Below are positions 8,561-17,299 of a stretch of DNA of 42,159 nt, piece after piece. Source of the stretch: a gamma proteobacterium symbiont of Ctena orbiculata (GTDB lineage Bacteria > Pseudomonadota > Gammaproteobacteria > Chromatiales > Chromatiaceae); the NCBI GenBank assembly GCA_003094535.1, contig NATV01000092.1:1-42159 (forward strand). The letters are read 5' to 3'. The first letter of the stretch is position 1, and every line of letters starts with the position of its first letter. The notes beneath the pieces are model-generated. The model saw nothing but the letters and a program-made list of their open reading frames with translations. It was not told where the DNA came from and did not search any database. The translations under genes and the position numbers were made by a program.

Positions 8561-11017
8561 TCAGACGTGAGACTGTATTTTCGAACTGTCCTGCAGCATT
8601 TGAGTAAACGCATCAGCAGTGATCGCACGACTGAAGAGAAATCCCTGGGCATACTCACATTGCATATTTCGCAGTTGATTGAGTTGACTCTCGGATTCCA
8701 CGCCCTCCGCCACCACCTCGAGCCCTATCCCATGCGCCATCAGTATGGAAGCATTGACCAGTTCATAATCCGCCTGGTCGACAGTCAGATCATTGATGAA
8801 ACTCCGATCGACTTTCAGCAGATTGAAAGGATATTTACGCAAATAGCTCAGCGATGAGTAACCGGTGCCGAAATCATCCATTCCAAGACCTATGCCGGTT
8901 TCGCGCAGTCGCGCCAACGCATGTTCAATGTCATGCTGTCCACTCATCAATACGCCTTCGGTTATCTCCAGGATCAGGGCTTCCGCCTGCAACCCGCTGC
9001 TTTTCAGGAGATCCTCTATGTAATCGACCATTGCGCTATCACGGAGCTGTCTCGGCGATAGGTTGACGGCTATTTTGAAATCATAATTGAGCATTTCCCG
9101 CCATCTCACGGCATTGTATACCGCCTGGTACAAGACATACCTCCCGACGCCGAGGATCACCCCGGTTTGTTCCGCGATCGGGATGAACTCATCCGGTGCT
9201 ATCGTCCCCAGGGCGGGATTGTTCCAGCGCAACAGGGCTTCCGCGGCTACGATCCGATTGCTTTTCAATTCCACCACCGGTTGGTAGACCACCGAGAACT
9301 CATGCCGTTCCTGGGCGCCGTGCAACTGTTCCTCAACCTCCAGGCTGCGCGAAATATTGAGATTCATCTCGCTGGTAAAAAAGTTGAAGGTGTTTCTGCC
9401 CTGCTCCTTGGAGTGATACATCGCGGTGTCGGCATTGCGCAGCAGTTCCGTCGGTGTGCTGCCGTCGCTGGGATAGACTGCAATACCGATGCTGGTGGTC
9501 ACCACCAATTCCCGCTGTTCCAGTTTGAATGGGTGACGAAACTGCGATATGAGGCCGGTAGCCACTTTCTTGGCATCGGTCAGCTCCGCCAGGTTGCGAA
9601 GCAGCACGATAAATTCATCTCCACCAAGGCGGCAGACACTGTCACCATCCCGCACCGCCGATTGCAGGCGGCCGGCAGCCTGCACCAGTAGGCGATCACC
9701 GGTTTCGTGTCCCAGGGTATCGTTGACCCGCTTGAAGCCGTCCAGGTCGAGGAACAGGATGGCAACCTTGGATGCATCCCTCGACGCCTCCTTGAGTAGC
9801 TGGGCCAAACGATCCATGGCGAGGAACCGGTTCGGCAGACCTGTCAGGCCATCGTAGTGCGCCTGTTTGAGGATATGCGCCTCCTGGCGCTTCTTTTCGG
9901 AGATATCGACATGCGTACCGACCGTACGGACCGCATTTCCCTCCGCATCGCGGACCAGAAAGGCACGGGAGAGGATATCCACCCAATGACCGTCCTTGTG
10001 GCGCATCTTGAACTCGATATGAAAGTTATCGCGCTTGCCACCGATATAATCGTTCAACATCTCCCATGAACGTGCGCGATCCTTGTCATCGATCAGACTT
10101 TCCCAGGTGGAAAAATTGTTTGGCAATTCGTGGTCTTGGTAGCCCAGCATGCTCTTCCAACGTGGCGAATAGTAGATGTCGTTGTTCTGGAGATTCCAGT
10201 CGTATACTCCATCGTTGGCACCGCGCATTGCCAGCTCGAACCGCTCCTCGCTTTTGCGCAAGGCGGACTCGGCGAGTTCACGTTCGCCGATCTCCCTGCT
10301 GAGCTCGCTGTTTTTATCCTGTAATTCGAGGGTGCGTTTTTCGATAACGGCTTCACGGTTCTTGACCTCCTCGCCGAGATCCCCGATCAACTGGCTGTTC
10401 TCCACCTGGAGCCTGATGTTATCGATCAGGTTGCGGTTAACGTTGCGGGTAAACAGCGTGGTCATGACCAGATAGACCAGGGTTGCGGTGGCCAGTGCGT
10501 TGTGTCCCGCATCACCAAAAGAAAGCAGGGTTCCGATAAGCGTCAGCAGCTGCGGATAGACATAGACCACGAATGCCGGTATATAAACCGACAGGATAAC
10601 CACAGCGGAGGCGACGATGCCGAAAAGCAGCATACACAATCCGATCGCGACGGTAAGGTTGTTGGCGAGATAGATATAGGGAACGATCAGGCTCCAGGAG
10701 ACACCTACCAGCAGACAGGCGATCAGGTAGCTTCGCTGCCATTGCGCCACACTCCTTTTTTGCGGATTTCGCTTGCGCATCAACCATAACACGAGGCGGA
10801 TGGTGGCCGTTGTAAACAGGGCCAGAACCCATATCTCCAGAATTCCCGAATCGATATGGGACCTCAGTAGGAAGTAGAAGAGTAGCGCGACGGCGTAGAC
10901 CGTGGCATTGGATATCGGCGCCTGCAGATAGAGTAACCGGGTCTGCTCCTCGGCGATTAACGCTTTCACAGACTCCTGCTGTGTACGATCATTATTCGCC
11001 ATGGACCGTGCAGTCAT
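8561..11017 (-). CDS. PAS-GGDEF-EAL cyclic-di-GMP signalling protein
   Basis: A membrane-anchored protein of about 818 residues (numbers here follow the 821-residue frame from a TTG at 11026; ATG at 11017 is preferred, 11002 is also possible). Several helices between about 40 and 195 form an integral-membrane sensor. A coiled linker (200-255) precedes a PAS domain (about 260-380). The GGDEF domain (385-545) has an intact RLGGDEF at 466-472, and the EAL domain (about 560-810) has EALLRW at 596 and DDFGTGYSSL at 717. Both catalytic signatures look intact, so it could make and degrade cyclic di-GMP, although in such hybrids one activity often dominates. It is a single gene with no recognisable partner. 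The ligand sensed by the PAS and membrane domains is unknown. Confidence 0.92.
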   Translation of the reverse strand: MTARSMANNDRTQQESVKALIAEEQTRLLYLQAPISNATVYAVALLFYFLLRSHIDSGILEIWVLALFTTATIRLVLWLMRKRNPQKRSVAQWQRSYLIACLLVGVSWSLIVPYIYLANNLTVAIGLCMLLFGIVASAVVILSVYIPAFVVYVYPQLLTLIGTLLSFGDAGHNALATATLVYLVMTTLFTRNVNRNLIDNIRLQVENSQLIGDLGEEVKNREAVIEKRTLELQDKNSELSREIGERELAESALRKSEERFELAMRGANDGVYDWNLQNNDIYYSPRWKSMLGYQDHELPNNFSTWESLIDDKDRARSWEMLNDYIGGKRDNFHIEFKMRHKDGHWVDILSRAFLVRDAEGNAVRTVGTHVDISEKKRQEAHILKQAHYDGLTGLPNRFLAMDRLAQLLKEASRDASKVAILFLDLDGFKRVNDTLGHETGDRLLVQAAGRLQSAVRDGDSVCRLGGDEFIVLLRNLAELTDAKKVATGLISQFRHPFKLEQRELVVTTSIGIAVYPSDGSTPTELLRNADTAMYHSKEQGRNTFNFFTSEMNLNISRSLEVEEQLHGAQERHEFSVVYQPVVELKSNRIVAAEALLRWNNPALGTIAPDEFIPIAEQTGVILGVGRYVLYQAVYNAVRWREMLNYDFKIAVNLSPRQLRDSAMVDYIEDLLKSSGLQAEALILEITEGVLMSGQHDIEHALARLRETGIGLGMDDFGTGYSSLSYLRKYPFNLLKVDRSFINDLTVDQADYELVNASILMAHGIGLEVVAEGVESESQLNQLRNMQCEYAQGFLFSRAITADAFTQMLQDSSKIQSHV

Positions 11018-11650
11018 TCTGTTCAACCAATATCTGTTGTTTGTTGGTAGTATCAGAAGTGATGTCGACTATGCAGGCCGAACACCTTTTCCCCAAGTGA
11101 TTGCAGTCCCCCCATCGATCACCGTGATGTAGCGTTGGGAGGAGATGATATCGTCCAACCTACAGGCAATTCGTGTCATATGAACGAAATGGGAAACAGC
11201 ATACATTCTAAGGCAAATCTAGTTGATTCCCGATAATTCCCCGTAAAAGACAATGGCCATTCGGGAATTCATCTCTAATCAGTATAGCAGCGCAGCAGGT
11301 CGTTATTACTTTCTATGATGCGCATTTCCCTTCGGTTCAAATACGATCTAAATTCCCCGAAATATTCAATCCCGCCGGTCACTGGCAGCCTCAAGGAAGA
11401 GATCGGCGCAGTGGGCCGTTACATCCCAGAACGCTTGTTGGCAGATTCCATTGACCAAACGGTTTACGAAGAAATTGTCTGCAACAAACGGCTTCTGCGC
11501 TGATTGCACAGAAACCGATTCCTAGACGTTGGATCATACCCAAGGGGTGGCGAAGGGATTTCCCATCCTGATGCAGTCGATGCCAGTGTTGCCGAACACA
11601 CCTGCCGCTTTCCTTGCGTCAAACAGCGTTCATTTCGAACCGGGAAAGTG
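11018..11650. other. Gene-poor gap of about 630 bases
   Basis: No gene is supported here. Short open frames exist (for example 11315-11503 plus) but show no recognisable motif and no good ribosome site. The part nearest 11017 presumably holds the promoter of the GGDEF-EAL gene. The stretch 11320-11640 has coding-like composition and may be a decayed remnant, but no family was recognised. Confidence 0.35.
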
Positions 11651-12199
11651 CTATGTCGCCAACACCAACTCGACAATCCCCCCCAACGCCTCCCTGATCT
11701 CATCAATGGAGGGGGGCTCCGCCCGTGACAGGTCGTCGAAAGCGCCGCGGCAGGTCACGCGCATCACATCGGGCTGCTTCTCGGAGCTCAGCCAGAGATG
11801 GTAGCCATGGGTGACGATGGGTGAACTGGGATCGAACTCCGCCGCGATGAACCTAGGCCGATGGTCCTGGCTGCGGACCACCTCGGTGGTCATTCGCTGC
11901 ACTCTTTTAATCACGAAGGTATCCGGCTCGATCTGCTGCACTTCATCGCTCAGCTTGGCCACCTCGAAATTGCAATTGGCCCGGTAGCGATCAAAGTCGC
12001 CGAGGGACATTGGCCTGCCTCGCTGCAGGAAGGTACGTGTAGTGCCGGGCTCAATTGCCACCCGTTCTGTTACAACGAGTTTACTGCCGATTGGCGGCAG
12101 GTTATAGGGGTAGGCAAGATTGTCACTGACCATATAGGATTGACTGCATGCCGAGAGCAGCAGCACTAGCATAATCCACTGCATAACTATCCACCTCAC
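11651..12199 (-). CDS. Putative lipoprotein of unknown function
   Basis: A 182-residue protein with a lipoprotein signal peptide; lipobox LLSAC, acyl cysteine at residue 18. The mature protein begins with a segment around YPYNLPPIGSKL and includes TRTFLQRG and YRANCNFEV, which resembles a small family of gammaproteobacterial envelope lipoproteins; this recognition is from memory and carries no function. Two later cysteines (in ANCNF and VTCRG) may form a disulfide. It lies 54 bases downstream of the exoribonuclease gene on the same strand and may be read from its transcript. Confidence 0.72.
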   Translation of the reverse strand: MRWIVMQWIMLVLLLSACSQSYMVSDNLAYPYNLPPIGSKLVVTERVAIEPGTTRTFLQRGRPMSLGDFDRYRANCNFEVAKLSDEVQQIEPDTFVIKRVQRMTTEVVRSQDHRPRFIAAEFDPSSPIVTHGYHLWLSSEKQPDVMRVTCRGAFDDLSRAEPPSIDEIREALGGIVELVLAT

Positions 12200-12253
12200 T
12201 GCAACCGAAAGACCGAGCTTTCGTGCTGTCCGTTAATAGAGACTGGCGCGGTA

Positions 12254-14065
12254 TCAGCTCACCCGGAAATAGCAACTGAGATCGGGGATGTCGATCTCCC
12301 GGGGCTTGAGCCTGATGCGATCGTTCAATCCCGCCTCGCCGCGGATGCGCACCTTGGTCTCCATGGCGATGGACGGCAGCAGCACGGTGGCCCGTTCTCC
12401 CTCCTTGGCTACAATCACCGCTTCGCCCTGCCAGCCGGGGTTGTCGCGTAAATAGATCAGGCGCCAGTGCTCATTTGACACCCTTTCGGTCTTGCGGTTC
12501 GCCGTACTGCCCAACTCCGACTGGGCGATGCGCTCCGATATGGCGTGGATATCAAGCGCCTGACCACCCTTGAGATGGGCACGCAACTGCTGGTGGGCAA
12601 GGAGATCGGAGTAGCGCCTCAGCGGGCTGGTGGCGCGGGTATAGCGGGTCAATCCCAAGCCGGCATGGGGCTCCGCCTGGGTCTTGATCTGGGTAGGCTT
12701 GAAGAAACGCCGATAGGCATACATGCCGGCCAGGTCCTGCGGTTGATCCCGCTGATCCGGCGGCGCCTGGGTGGCAAAGGGAATGGCGATCCCATGGATC
12801 TGGCTAAAGTCGGCGATCCCCTCCCCCGCCATCAGCATCAGATCGGTGATCATTTCCCGGCTCTGCAACCGGGGAAGGGGCTCGATTGTCACCGCTTCAT
12901 CCCTCACCTTGATTTTCACCTCCGGCAGCTGAATCGATGCGGCACCTGCCTCCTCGCGCCGCCGCCGGTAACGCAGACTCATCGCCAACAGGCTTGCGAA
13001 GGGCTCCTCCTGCAGACGTTGATCTGCGGCAGCATAACTGATGCGCTCGACCCTGACCCAGCTGGGATGCACCTCCACCTCCCGCACCTCCCCATCCGGG
13101 GAGAGCGAGAAACCGATCGACAAGGCGGGGGACCTCTGTTGCAGGCCGAGGCCGAGTTGCTCGGTCACCAGGGGCGGCAGCATCGGGATCACCCGCTCGG
13201 GCAGATAGAGGTTGGCGCCACGGGCCCGGGCCTCCAGATCCATCTCGCTGTCGGGCGGGACAAGGGCGGCGACATCGGCCACGTGGACCCAGATCCGCTC
13301 CCCGTCAATGCTGACGGCATCATCCGGGTCCTGGTTGTCTTCATCATCGATGGCATAGGCGGGAAGGCGGGTGAGATCGAGACGCTCCTCCTCCGGCAGG
13401 GGGGGAACCGCCTGTGCGGGAATGGTCTCATCAATCCCCATGCGGCGTGGATAGGGATTTTCATTGCCTCGCCAATACCCGGTCTTGAGCAGCAGGCGGT
13501 GGGCGTTGACCGGAGTTTCCGGGATCTCCAAGGCCTGCAGGATACGGCTCTTTTCCCGCTTCTCCAAGGCCAGCGCCTCGACTTCGCCCAGGATCTTGCG
13601 ATCCTCCTCGATGATCGAGCCCGCCTGCAGGCGCTGCACGAAGCCTTCCCAGGCCTCCGCCTCGGCGGCCTTTTTCGAACGCTCCGCAATCTCTGTCTTA
13701 ACCTGTTCAGCGCTACGGGGGCGGATCGACGCCGGTTCACCTTCGAAATAGATCCCTTCCGCCACCAGCTGCCAGCTCGCCCAGGCCATGGCGGGTGTAT
13801 AGTCGCCGAATACCAGCTCGCTCAGCTCCTTGATGTCGGTCTCGGCACCCTCCAGCAGCTCCCAGTTCTCCTCCACCTCGCCCCGCTGCGGGGTCAGCTG
13901 ATTCAGGTCGGCGAGGGGGCCGGGGTGGAGCAGGAGCACATCCTTGTCCCTGACCCGCTTGCTCTTTCCCCCCTCAAGCTCGATGGTGATCTTGTCGGTC
14001 ACCTCGACCACCCGGGCCGGTCGTATCTTGTAGAGCACCAGGGCGCCTGTCGTCAATCTACTCAT
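12254..14065 (-). CDS. RNB-domain 3'-5' exoribonuclease (RNase II/R family)
   Basis: A 603-residue enzyme, somewhat shorter than E. coli RNase II (about 640). A short N-terminal domain is followed by a helical region, then the RNB catalytic domain whose acidic metal-binding core appears at 238-254 (AIDDEDNQDPDDAVSID, with D240, D241, D246, D248 and D249). The C-terminal 60 residues look like a small S1-type RNA-binding barrel. It would degrade single-stranded RNA processively in the cytoplasm. The frame starts with TTG at 14068, but the ATG immediately after it at 14065 is preferred. The gene diverges from ygfZ; about 110 bases between them must carry both promoters. It is not a canonical rnb or rnr by length, so no symbol is given. 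Confidence 0.88.
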   Translation of the reverse strand: MSRLTTGALVLYKIRPARVVEVTDKITIELEGGKSKRVRDKDVLLLHPGPLADLNQLTPQRGEVEENWELLEGAETDIKELSELVFGDYTPAMAWASWQLVAEGIYFEGEPASIRPRSAEQVKTEIAERSKKAAEAEAWEGFVQRLQAGSIIEEDRKILGEVEALALEKREKSRILQALEIPETPVNAHRLLLKTGYWRGNENPYPRRMGIDETIPAQAVPPLPEEERLDLTRLPAYAIDDEDNQDPDDAVSIDGERIWVHVADVAALVPPDSEMDLEARARGANLYLPERVIPMLPPLVTEQLGLGLQQRSPALSIGFSLSPDGEVREVEVHPSWVRVERISYAAADQRLQEEPFASLLAMSLRYRRRREEAGAASIQLPEVKIKVRDEAVTIEPLPRLQSREMITDLMLMAGEGIADFSQIHGIAIPFATQAPPDQRDQPQDLAGMYAYRRFFKPTQIKTQAEPHAGLGLTRYTRATSPLRRYSDLLAHQQLRAHLKGGQALDIHAISERIAQSELGSTANRKTERVSNEHWRLIYLRDNPGWQGEAVIVAKEGERATVLLPSIAMETKVRIRGEAGLNDRIRLKPREIDIPDLSCYFRVS

Positions 14066-14176
14066 CAAAGCTACCGAAAAATGTTCAATTCCTGATTTAA
14101 ACAGGGAGTTTCGTCACCTGCGGGATCGGGTATGATACGCACTGTTGTAAGACAAACCCAGGAGACAGTTCCTGAG

Positions 14177-15175
14177 ATGAATAGAGAATGGTCAGATTTT
14201 CTTGCCTCCCGAAGCGCTCCGCCCAGTAGCGGCGCGGAGATCAGCTGCGCCTTGAACGACCTCTCCCACTACGGGTTGATCCGGGTTGAGGGTGAGGACG
14301 CCGAACAGTTTTTACAAGGCCAGATGACCAACGATATGCGCCAGGTTACCGAGGATCACAGCAATCTGGCGGGCTGGTGCAACGCCAAGGGCCGCATGAT
14401 AGCCAGCTTTCGCTGCTTTCGCCAAGGCGCCAGCTTCTACCTGCAGACCCTGGCAGAAGCCATTCCGAAGCTGTTGCCCCGGCTCTCCATGTATCTACTT
14501 CGGTCCAAGGTGGAGATCAGCGATGCCAGCGACGAGCTGGTGCGCATCGGGATCAGCGGCAACTGCGCCGAAGCCCTGCTGCAGCCCTTTTTCGAGGAGC
14601 TGCCCGATGAGGCCAACGGCGTGCAGCAGCAGGATGGGATGATCTTGATTCGCCTGCCCGGCCCTACCCCGCGTTTCGAGGTCATCGGACCGAATCCACA
14701 GCTGCAGGAGCTCTGGCAGACTGCCGAGGGACAGGCCCAGCATGCGAGCAAGGAGCTATGGTCGCTGTATGAGATACACGCGGGTATTCCAACCCTCTAT
14801 TCTCAAACCAGTGAGTCTTTTGTCCCGCAGATGACAAACATGCAGCTGATCGACGGTGTCAGTTTCACCAAGGGATGCTATACCGGCCAGGAGGTGGTGG
14901 CGCGCATGCAGTACCTGGGCAAGCTGAAACGCCGCATGTACCTGGCCCATGTTGAATGCGCAATCCCGCCAAAACCGGGGGATGAACTGTTTGCCGAGGG
15001 AAGCACCTCGGGACAGGGTGCCGGCAAGGTAGTGGATGCGCAGGCCAGTGGCGAGGGTTATGACCTGCTAGCCGTCATAGAAATCGCCAGCGCCGAGGAG
15101 AACAGGGTGCGGCTGGGCGAAGAGGGCCCCATGCTGGAGATTCTCAACCTCCCGTACAGTTACGCTGAAGCGTGA
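14177..15175 (+). CDS. ygfZ: tRNA-modifying / iron-sulfur repair protein YgfZ (folate-binding)
   Basis: A 332-residue protein of the GcvT-like folate-binding family. The diagnostic KGCYTGQEV motif is present at 232-240 with its conserved cysteine C234. YgfZ uses tetrahydrofolate and supports maintenance of certain iron-sulfur enzymes such as MiaB in the cytosol. An open frame extends upstream to 14132, but that start overlaps a TATGAT -10-like box at 14129-14134, so the ATG at 14177, preceded by AGGAG, is preferred. The gene diverges from the exoribonuclease and is followed 84 bases later by an HDOD gene on the same strand. Confidence 0.92.
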   Translation: MNREWSDFLASRSAPPSSGAEISCALNDLSHYGLIRVEGEDAEQFLQGQMTNDMRQVTEDHSNLAGWCNAKGRMIASFRCFRQGASFYLQTLAEAIPKLLPRLSMYLLRSKVEISDASDELVRIGISGNCAEALLQPFFEELPDEANGVQQQDGMILIRLPGPTPRFEVIGPNPQLQELWQTAEGQAQHASKELWSLYEIHAGIPTLYSQTSESFVPQMTNMQLIDGVSFTKGCYTGQEVVARMQYLGKLKRRMYLAHVECAIPPKPGDELFAEGSTSGQGAGKVVDAQASGEGYDLLAVIEIASAEENRVRLGEEGPMLEILNLPYSYAEA

Positions 15176-15259
15176 AAAGACAGGGGTGAGAGCCGTTAAG
15201 ATAGTTCCGGATTGACCGCTAAGCTGGCATCACAACGAAAATAGGAAGCCCAGGGGAAA

Positions 15260-16099
15260 ATGATCGACGAAACCCAGTTTCTGCAGAAGCTAAACGACGC
15301 CATCGACCACAACCATATCACCCTTCCCACGCTCCCCGAGGTCGCCTTGAAGGTGCGGGACGCGGTGGAAAGAGAGCAGAGCTCTGCCAACCATATAGCT
15401 GATATCATCGCCTCTGATGCGGCCCTCTCGACACGCCTGCTGCAGGTTGCCAACAGCCCTCTCTATCGCGGTCGGGTAGCCATCGACAATCTGCAGATGG
15501 CGGTCGCAAGACTGGGCGTGCGCCTGGTGCGCAGCCTGGTCGTCAGCCTGATCATGCGGCAGATCTTCCAGGCCACCAATGACATTCTGGACAATAAGTT
15601 CAGGCAGATCTGGGAAGAGAGCGTGCAGATCGCTGCCATGTCCCGTGTTCTTGCCGCCAATATGGACCACCTGGACAAGGAGCAGGCGATGTTGGCGGGT
15701 CTGATCCACAATATCGGCGCCCTGCCTGTGCTCGCCATGGCGGAGAGTCACGACGAGTTGCTCGAGGATGCCCGGGAACTTGACCGGATCATCGATGCCA
15801 TAGGTCCCCAGGTGGGTCAGCGCATTCTCGAGATGTGGGATTTCCCCCAATCCCTGATCCGGGTGGCGGCCAACTTTCTCAATCTTGAGTACGCCCATGA
15901 TGGCGAGGCCGACTATGTGGATATCGTGCAGGTGGCAAGGCTCGAGGCACAGATGAATGACGAAGGCGATTTCGATACCTCGATCCTGCCGCAGATCCCG
16001 GCCTTTGTGAAGGTCGGCTTGGAACCCGAGGTCAACATGATCGAGATCGAGGGCGTCGCCGACGATATCCAGAACATCGAGGTCATGTTCCTGTCGTGA
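15260..16099 (+). CDS. HDOD-domain signalling protein
   Basis: A 279-residue soluble protein. Residues about 18-215 form an HDOD domain, recognisable from ITLPTLPEVALKV, then DAALSTRLLQVANSPLYRG and the later AGLIHNIGALPVL segment. HDOD domains are relatives of HD hydrolases that usually lack the full metal site and act as protein-interaction modules in signalling. No other domain is attached, so its output partner is unknown. A clear AGGGGA ribosome site precedes the ATG. It lies 24 bases upstream of the ABC transporter ATPase on the same strand, so co-transcription is likely, although a functional link is not obvious. Confidence 0.88.
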   Translation: MIDETQFLQKLNDAIDHNHITLPTLPEVALKVRDAVEREQSSANHIADIIASDAALSTRLLQVANSPLYRGRVAIDNLQMAVARLGVRLVRSLVVSLIMRQIFQATNDILDNKFRQIWEESVQIAAMSRVLAANMDHLDKEQAMLAGLIHNIGALPVLAMAESHDELLEDARELDRIIDAIGPQVGQRILEMWDFPQSLIRVAANFLNLEYAHDGEADYVDIVQVARLEAQMNDEGDFDTSILPQIPAFVKVGLEPEVNMIEIEGVADDIQNIEVMFLS

Positions 16100-16123
16100 C
16101 ATCTCATCCCCTTCGCAGCAGTC

Positions 16124-17002
16124 ATGATTGAGGCGGAAAACCTCTGTAAATACTACGAGGGCGTGAAAGCGGTGGACGGGGTCAGCTTTTCGATCCCACG
16201 CGGCGTCTGCTTCGGTCTGCTGGGTCCCAACGGCGCCGGCAAGACAACCACCGTGGAGATGCTGGAGGGGATCAAGACCCCAACCTCGGGGGAGATACGC
16301 TACAAGGGCGAGGTGCTGGGTAGGCGCTTCCGCAACGAGGCGGGGATCATGTTCCAGCATACCGCGCTGCAGGAGTATATCCGCGTCGACGAGGCGCTGA
16401 AGATGTTTCAGCAGCTCTATACCAAGACCCGGCCCATTGAAGAGCTGGTGGAGATCTGCGCCCTGGAGGAGTTCCTCACCCGGGATACGCGTAAACTTTC
16501 CGGCGGACAGAAACAGCGATTGCTGCTGGCCATTGCCCTGATCAACGATCCGGAGGTGGTGTTTCTCGACGAGCCCACAACCGGTCTCGATCCCCAATCG
16601 AGGCGCAACCTGTGGTATCAGGTACGCCGCATCAAGGCGGAAAACAAGACCCTGGTGCTGACCACCCACTATATGGAGGAGGCGTTCGAACTCTGCGATG
16701 AAATCATCATCATGGACCACGGTACCATCATCGCCCAGGGTAACCCGAAGGCGCTGTTGACCCACCATTTTGACAAATCGGTGATCACCCTGCCCCTCTA
16801 CGTCCTGCCCGACGATTTTCAGGCAGACGACGCCTCCACCCTCCACCCCCAGGACGGCCACATGGAGATCCTCTCGGCGGATGTGGATGCCACCATACGC
16901 CACCTGGCGGAGCAGCAGATCTCTCTGCAGCAGTTGCAGGTGCGTTCACCGACCCTGGAAGACCTTTTCCTGGAACTGACCGGACACCATCTGCGCACCT
17001 AG
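16124..17002 (+). CDS. ABC-2 type exporter, ATP-binding subunit
   Basis: A 292-residue ATPase. Walker A is GPNGAGKTTT (about 35-44), the signature is LSGGQKQR, Walker B is VVFLDEPTTGLDP and the switch histidine is in TTHYMEE. A C-terminal extension of about 70 residues after residue 220 is typical of drug/lipid exporters of the DrrA/CcmA type. It energises the permease encoded next (17300-18298). The pair is separated by a 290-base repeat element that begins two bases after the TAG stop. The substrate cannot be deduced. Confidence 0.92.
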   Translation: MIEAENLCKYYEGVKAVDGVSFSIPRGVCFGLLGPNGAGKTTTVEMLEGIKTPTSGEIRYKGEVLGRRFRNEAGIMFQHTALQEYIRVDEALKMFQQLYTKTRPIEELVEICALEEFLTRDTRKLSGGQKQRLLLAIALINDPEVVFLDEPTTGLDPQSRRNLWYQVRRIKAENKTLVLTTHYMEEAFELCDEIIIMDHGTIIAQGNPKALLTHHFDKSVITLPLYVLPDDFQADDASTLHPQDGHMEILSADVDATIRHLAEQQISLQQLQVRSPTLEDLFLELTGHHLRT

Positions 17003-17004
17003 TA

Positions 17005-17294
17005 GGGCCTGTTAACACTAATCCAATTGGCCCTGTTGTGCCTGAAGAAGCGCCAATCAAGGCGCGAGGAGAAAAGTTTGGTAATTCCAAATGAACGACG
17101 AGCAACGCCGAGTGGCGCTTTTTCAGGCGCACCCCAAGGGCACTTCCTTCGGGGCGCAATCCGAAGGGCTGGAGCTATTTTTCCGCCCAGCGGCGTTATC
17201 ATTCGCTCATGCTGCATACCTACACCGCGCTCATTCTGCCTTGCTGGACGAAAAAATAGTCCCAGCAGGGCCGATTGGATTAGTTAACAGGCCC
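17005..17294 (+). repeat. MITE-like repeat, copy 1 (between ABC ATPase and permease)
   Basis: A 290-bp element bounded by perfect 12-bp inverted ends, GGGCCTGTTAAC at 17005-17016 and GTTAACAGGCCC at 17283-17294; the similarity of the two ends continues imperfectly for about 35 bases. It begins two bases after the ATPase stop and ends five bases before the permease ATG. A shorter relative lies at 40507-40716. Compared with that copy it carries an extra 78 bases at about 17110-17187. No transposase is encoded, so it is a non-autonomous element or a domesticated repeat. The TA flanks seen at the other copy hint at an IS630/Tc1-like mover. Confidence 0.85.
17078..17287 (+). CDS. Candidate small reading frame inside repeat copy 1
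   Basis: GAGGAG (17066-17071) stands six bases before TTG 17078, and the frame stays open for 69 codons to a TAA at 17285-17287, twelve bases before the permease ATG at 17300 and in the same frame. The predicted peptide contains ERRATPS and GVIIRS, then FCLAG, all with counterparts in the other copy. The peptide resembles no known protein; the frame may serve only to deliver ribosomes to the permease start. Existence as a translated product is inference. Confidence 0.3.
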   Translation: MVIPNERRATPSGAFSGAPQGHFLRGAIRRAGAIFPPSGVIIRSCCIPTPRSFCLAGRKNSPSRADWIS

Positions 17295-17299
17295 TTATT

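Noticed and set aside
11315-11503. 62-codon plus-strand frame in the gap after the GGDEF-EAL gene
   Set aside because: No motif, no good ribosome site and no similarity recognised; a chance frame or relic cannot be told apart.
12206-12223. Small hairpin CGAAAG/CTTTCG before the lipoprotein gene
   Set aside because: Only a six-base stem without a T-run; too weak to call a terminator.
12545-14095. Open frame of 516 codons on the plus strand
   Set aside because: It lies antisense to the RNB exoribonuclease, whose motifs are clear; the antisense translation has no domain and is His/Leu/Gly-rich, as expected of a shadow frame in GC-rich DNA.
15290-16903. Open frame of 537 codons on the minus strand
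   Set aside because: It is antisense to both the HDOD gene and the ABC ATPase, crosses their boundary, and shows no recognisable family.
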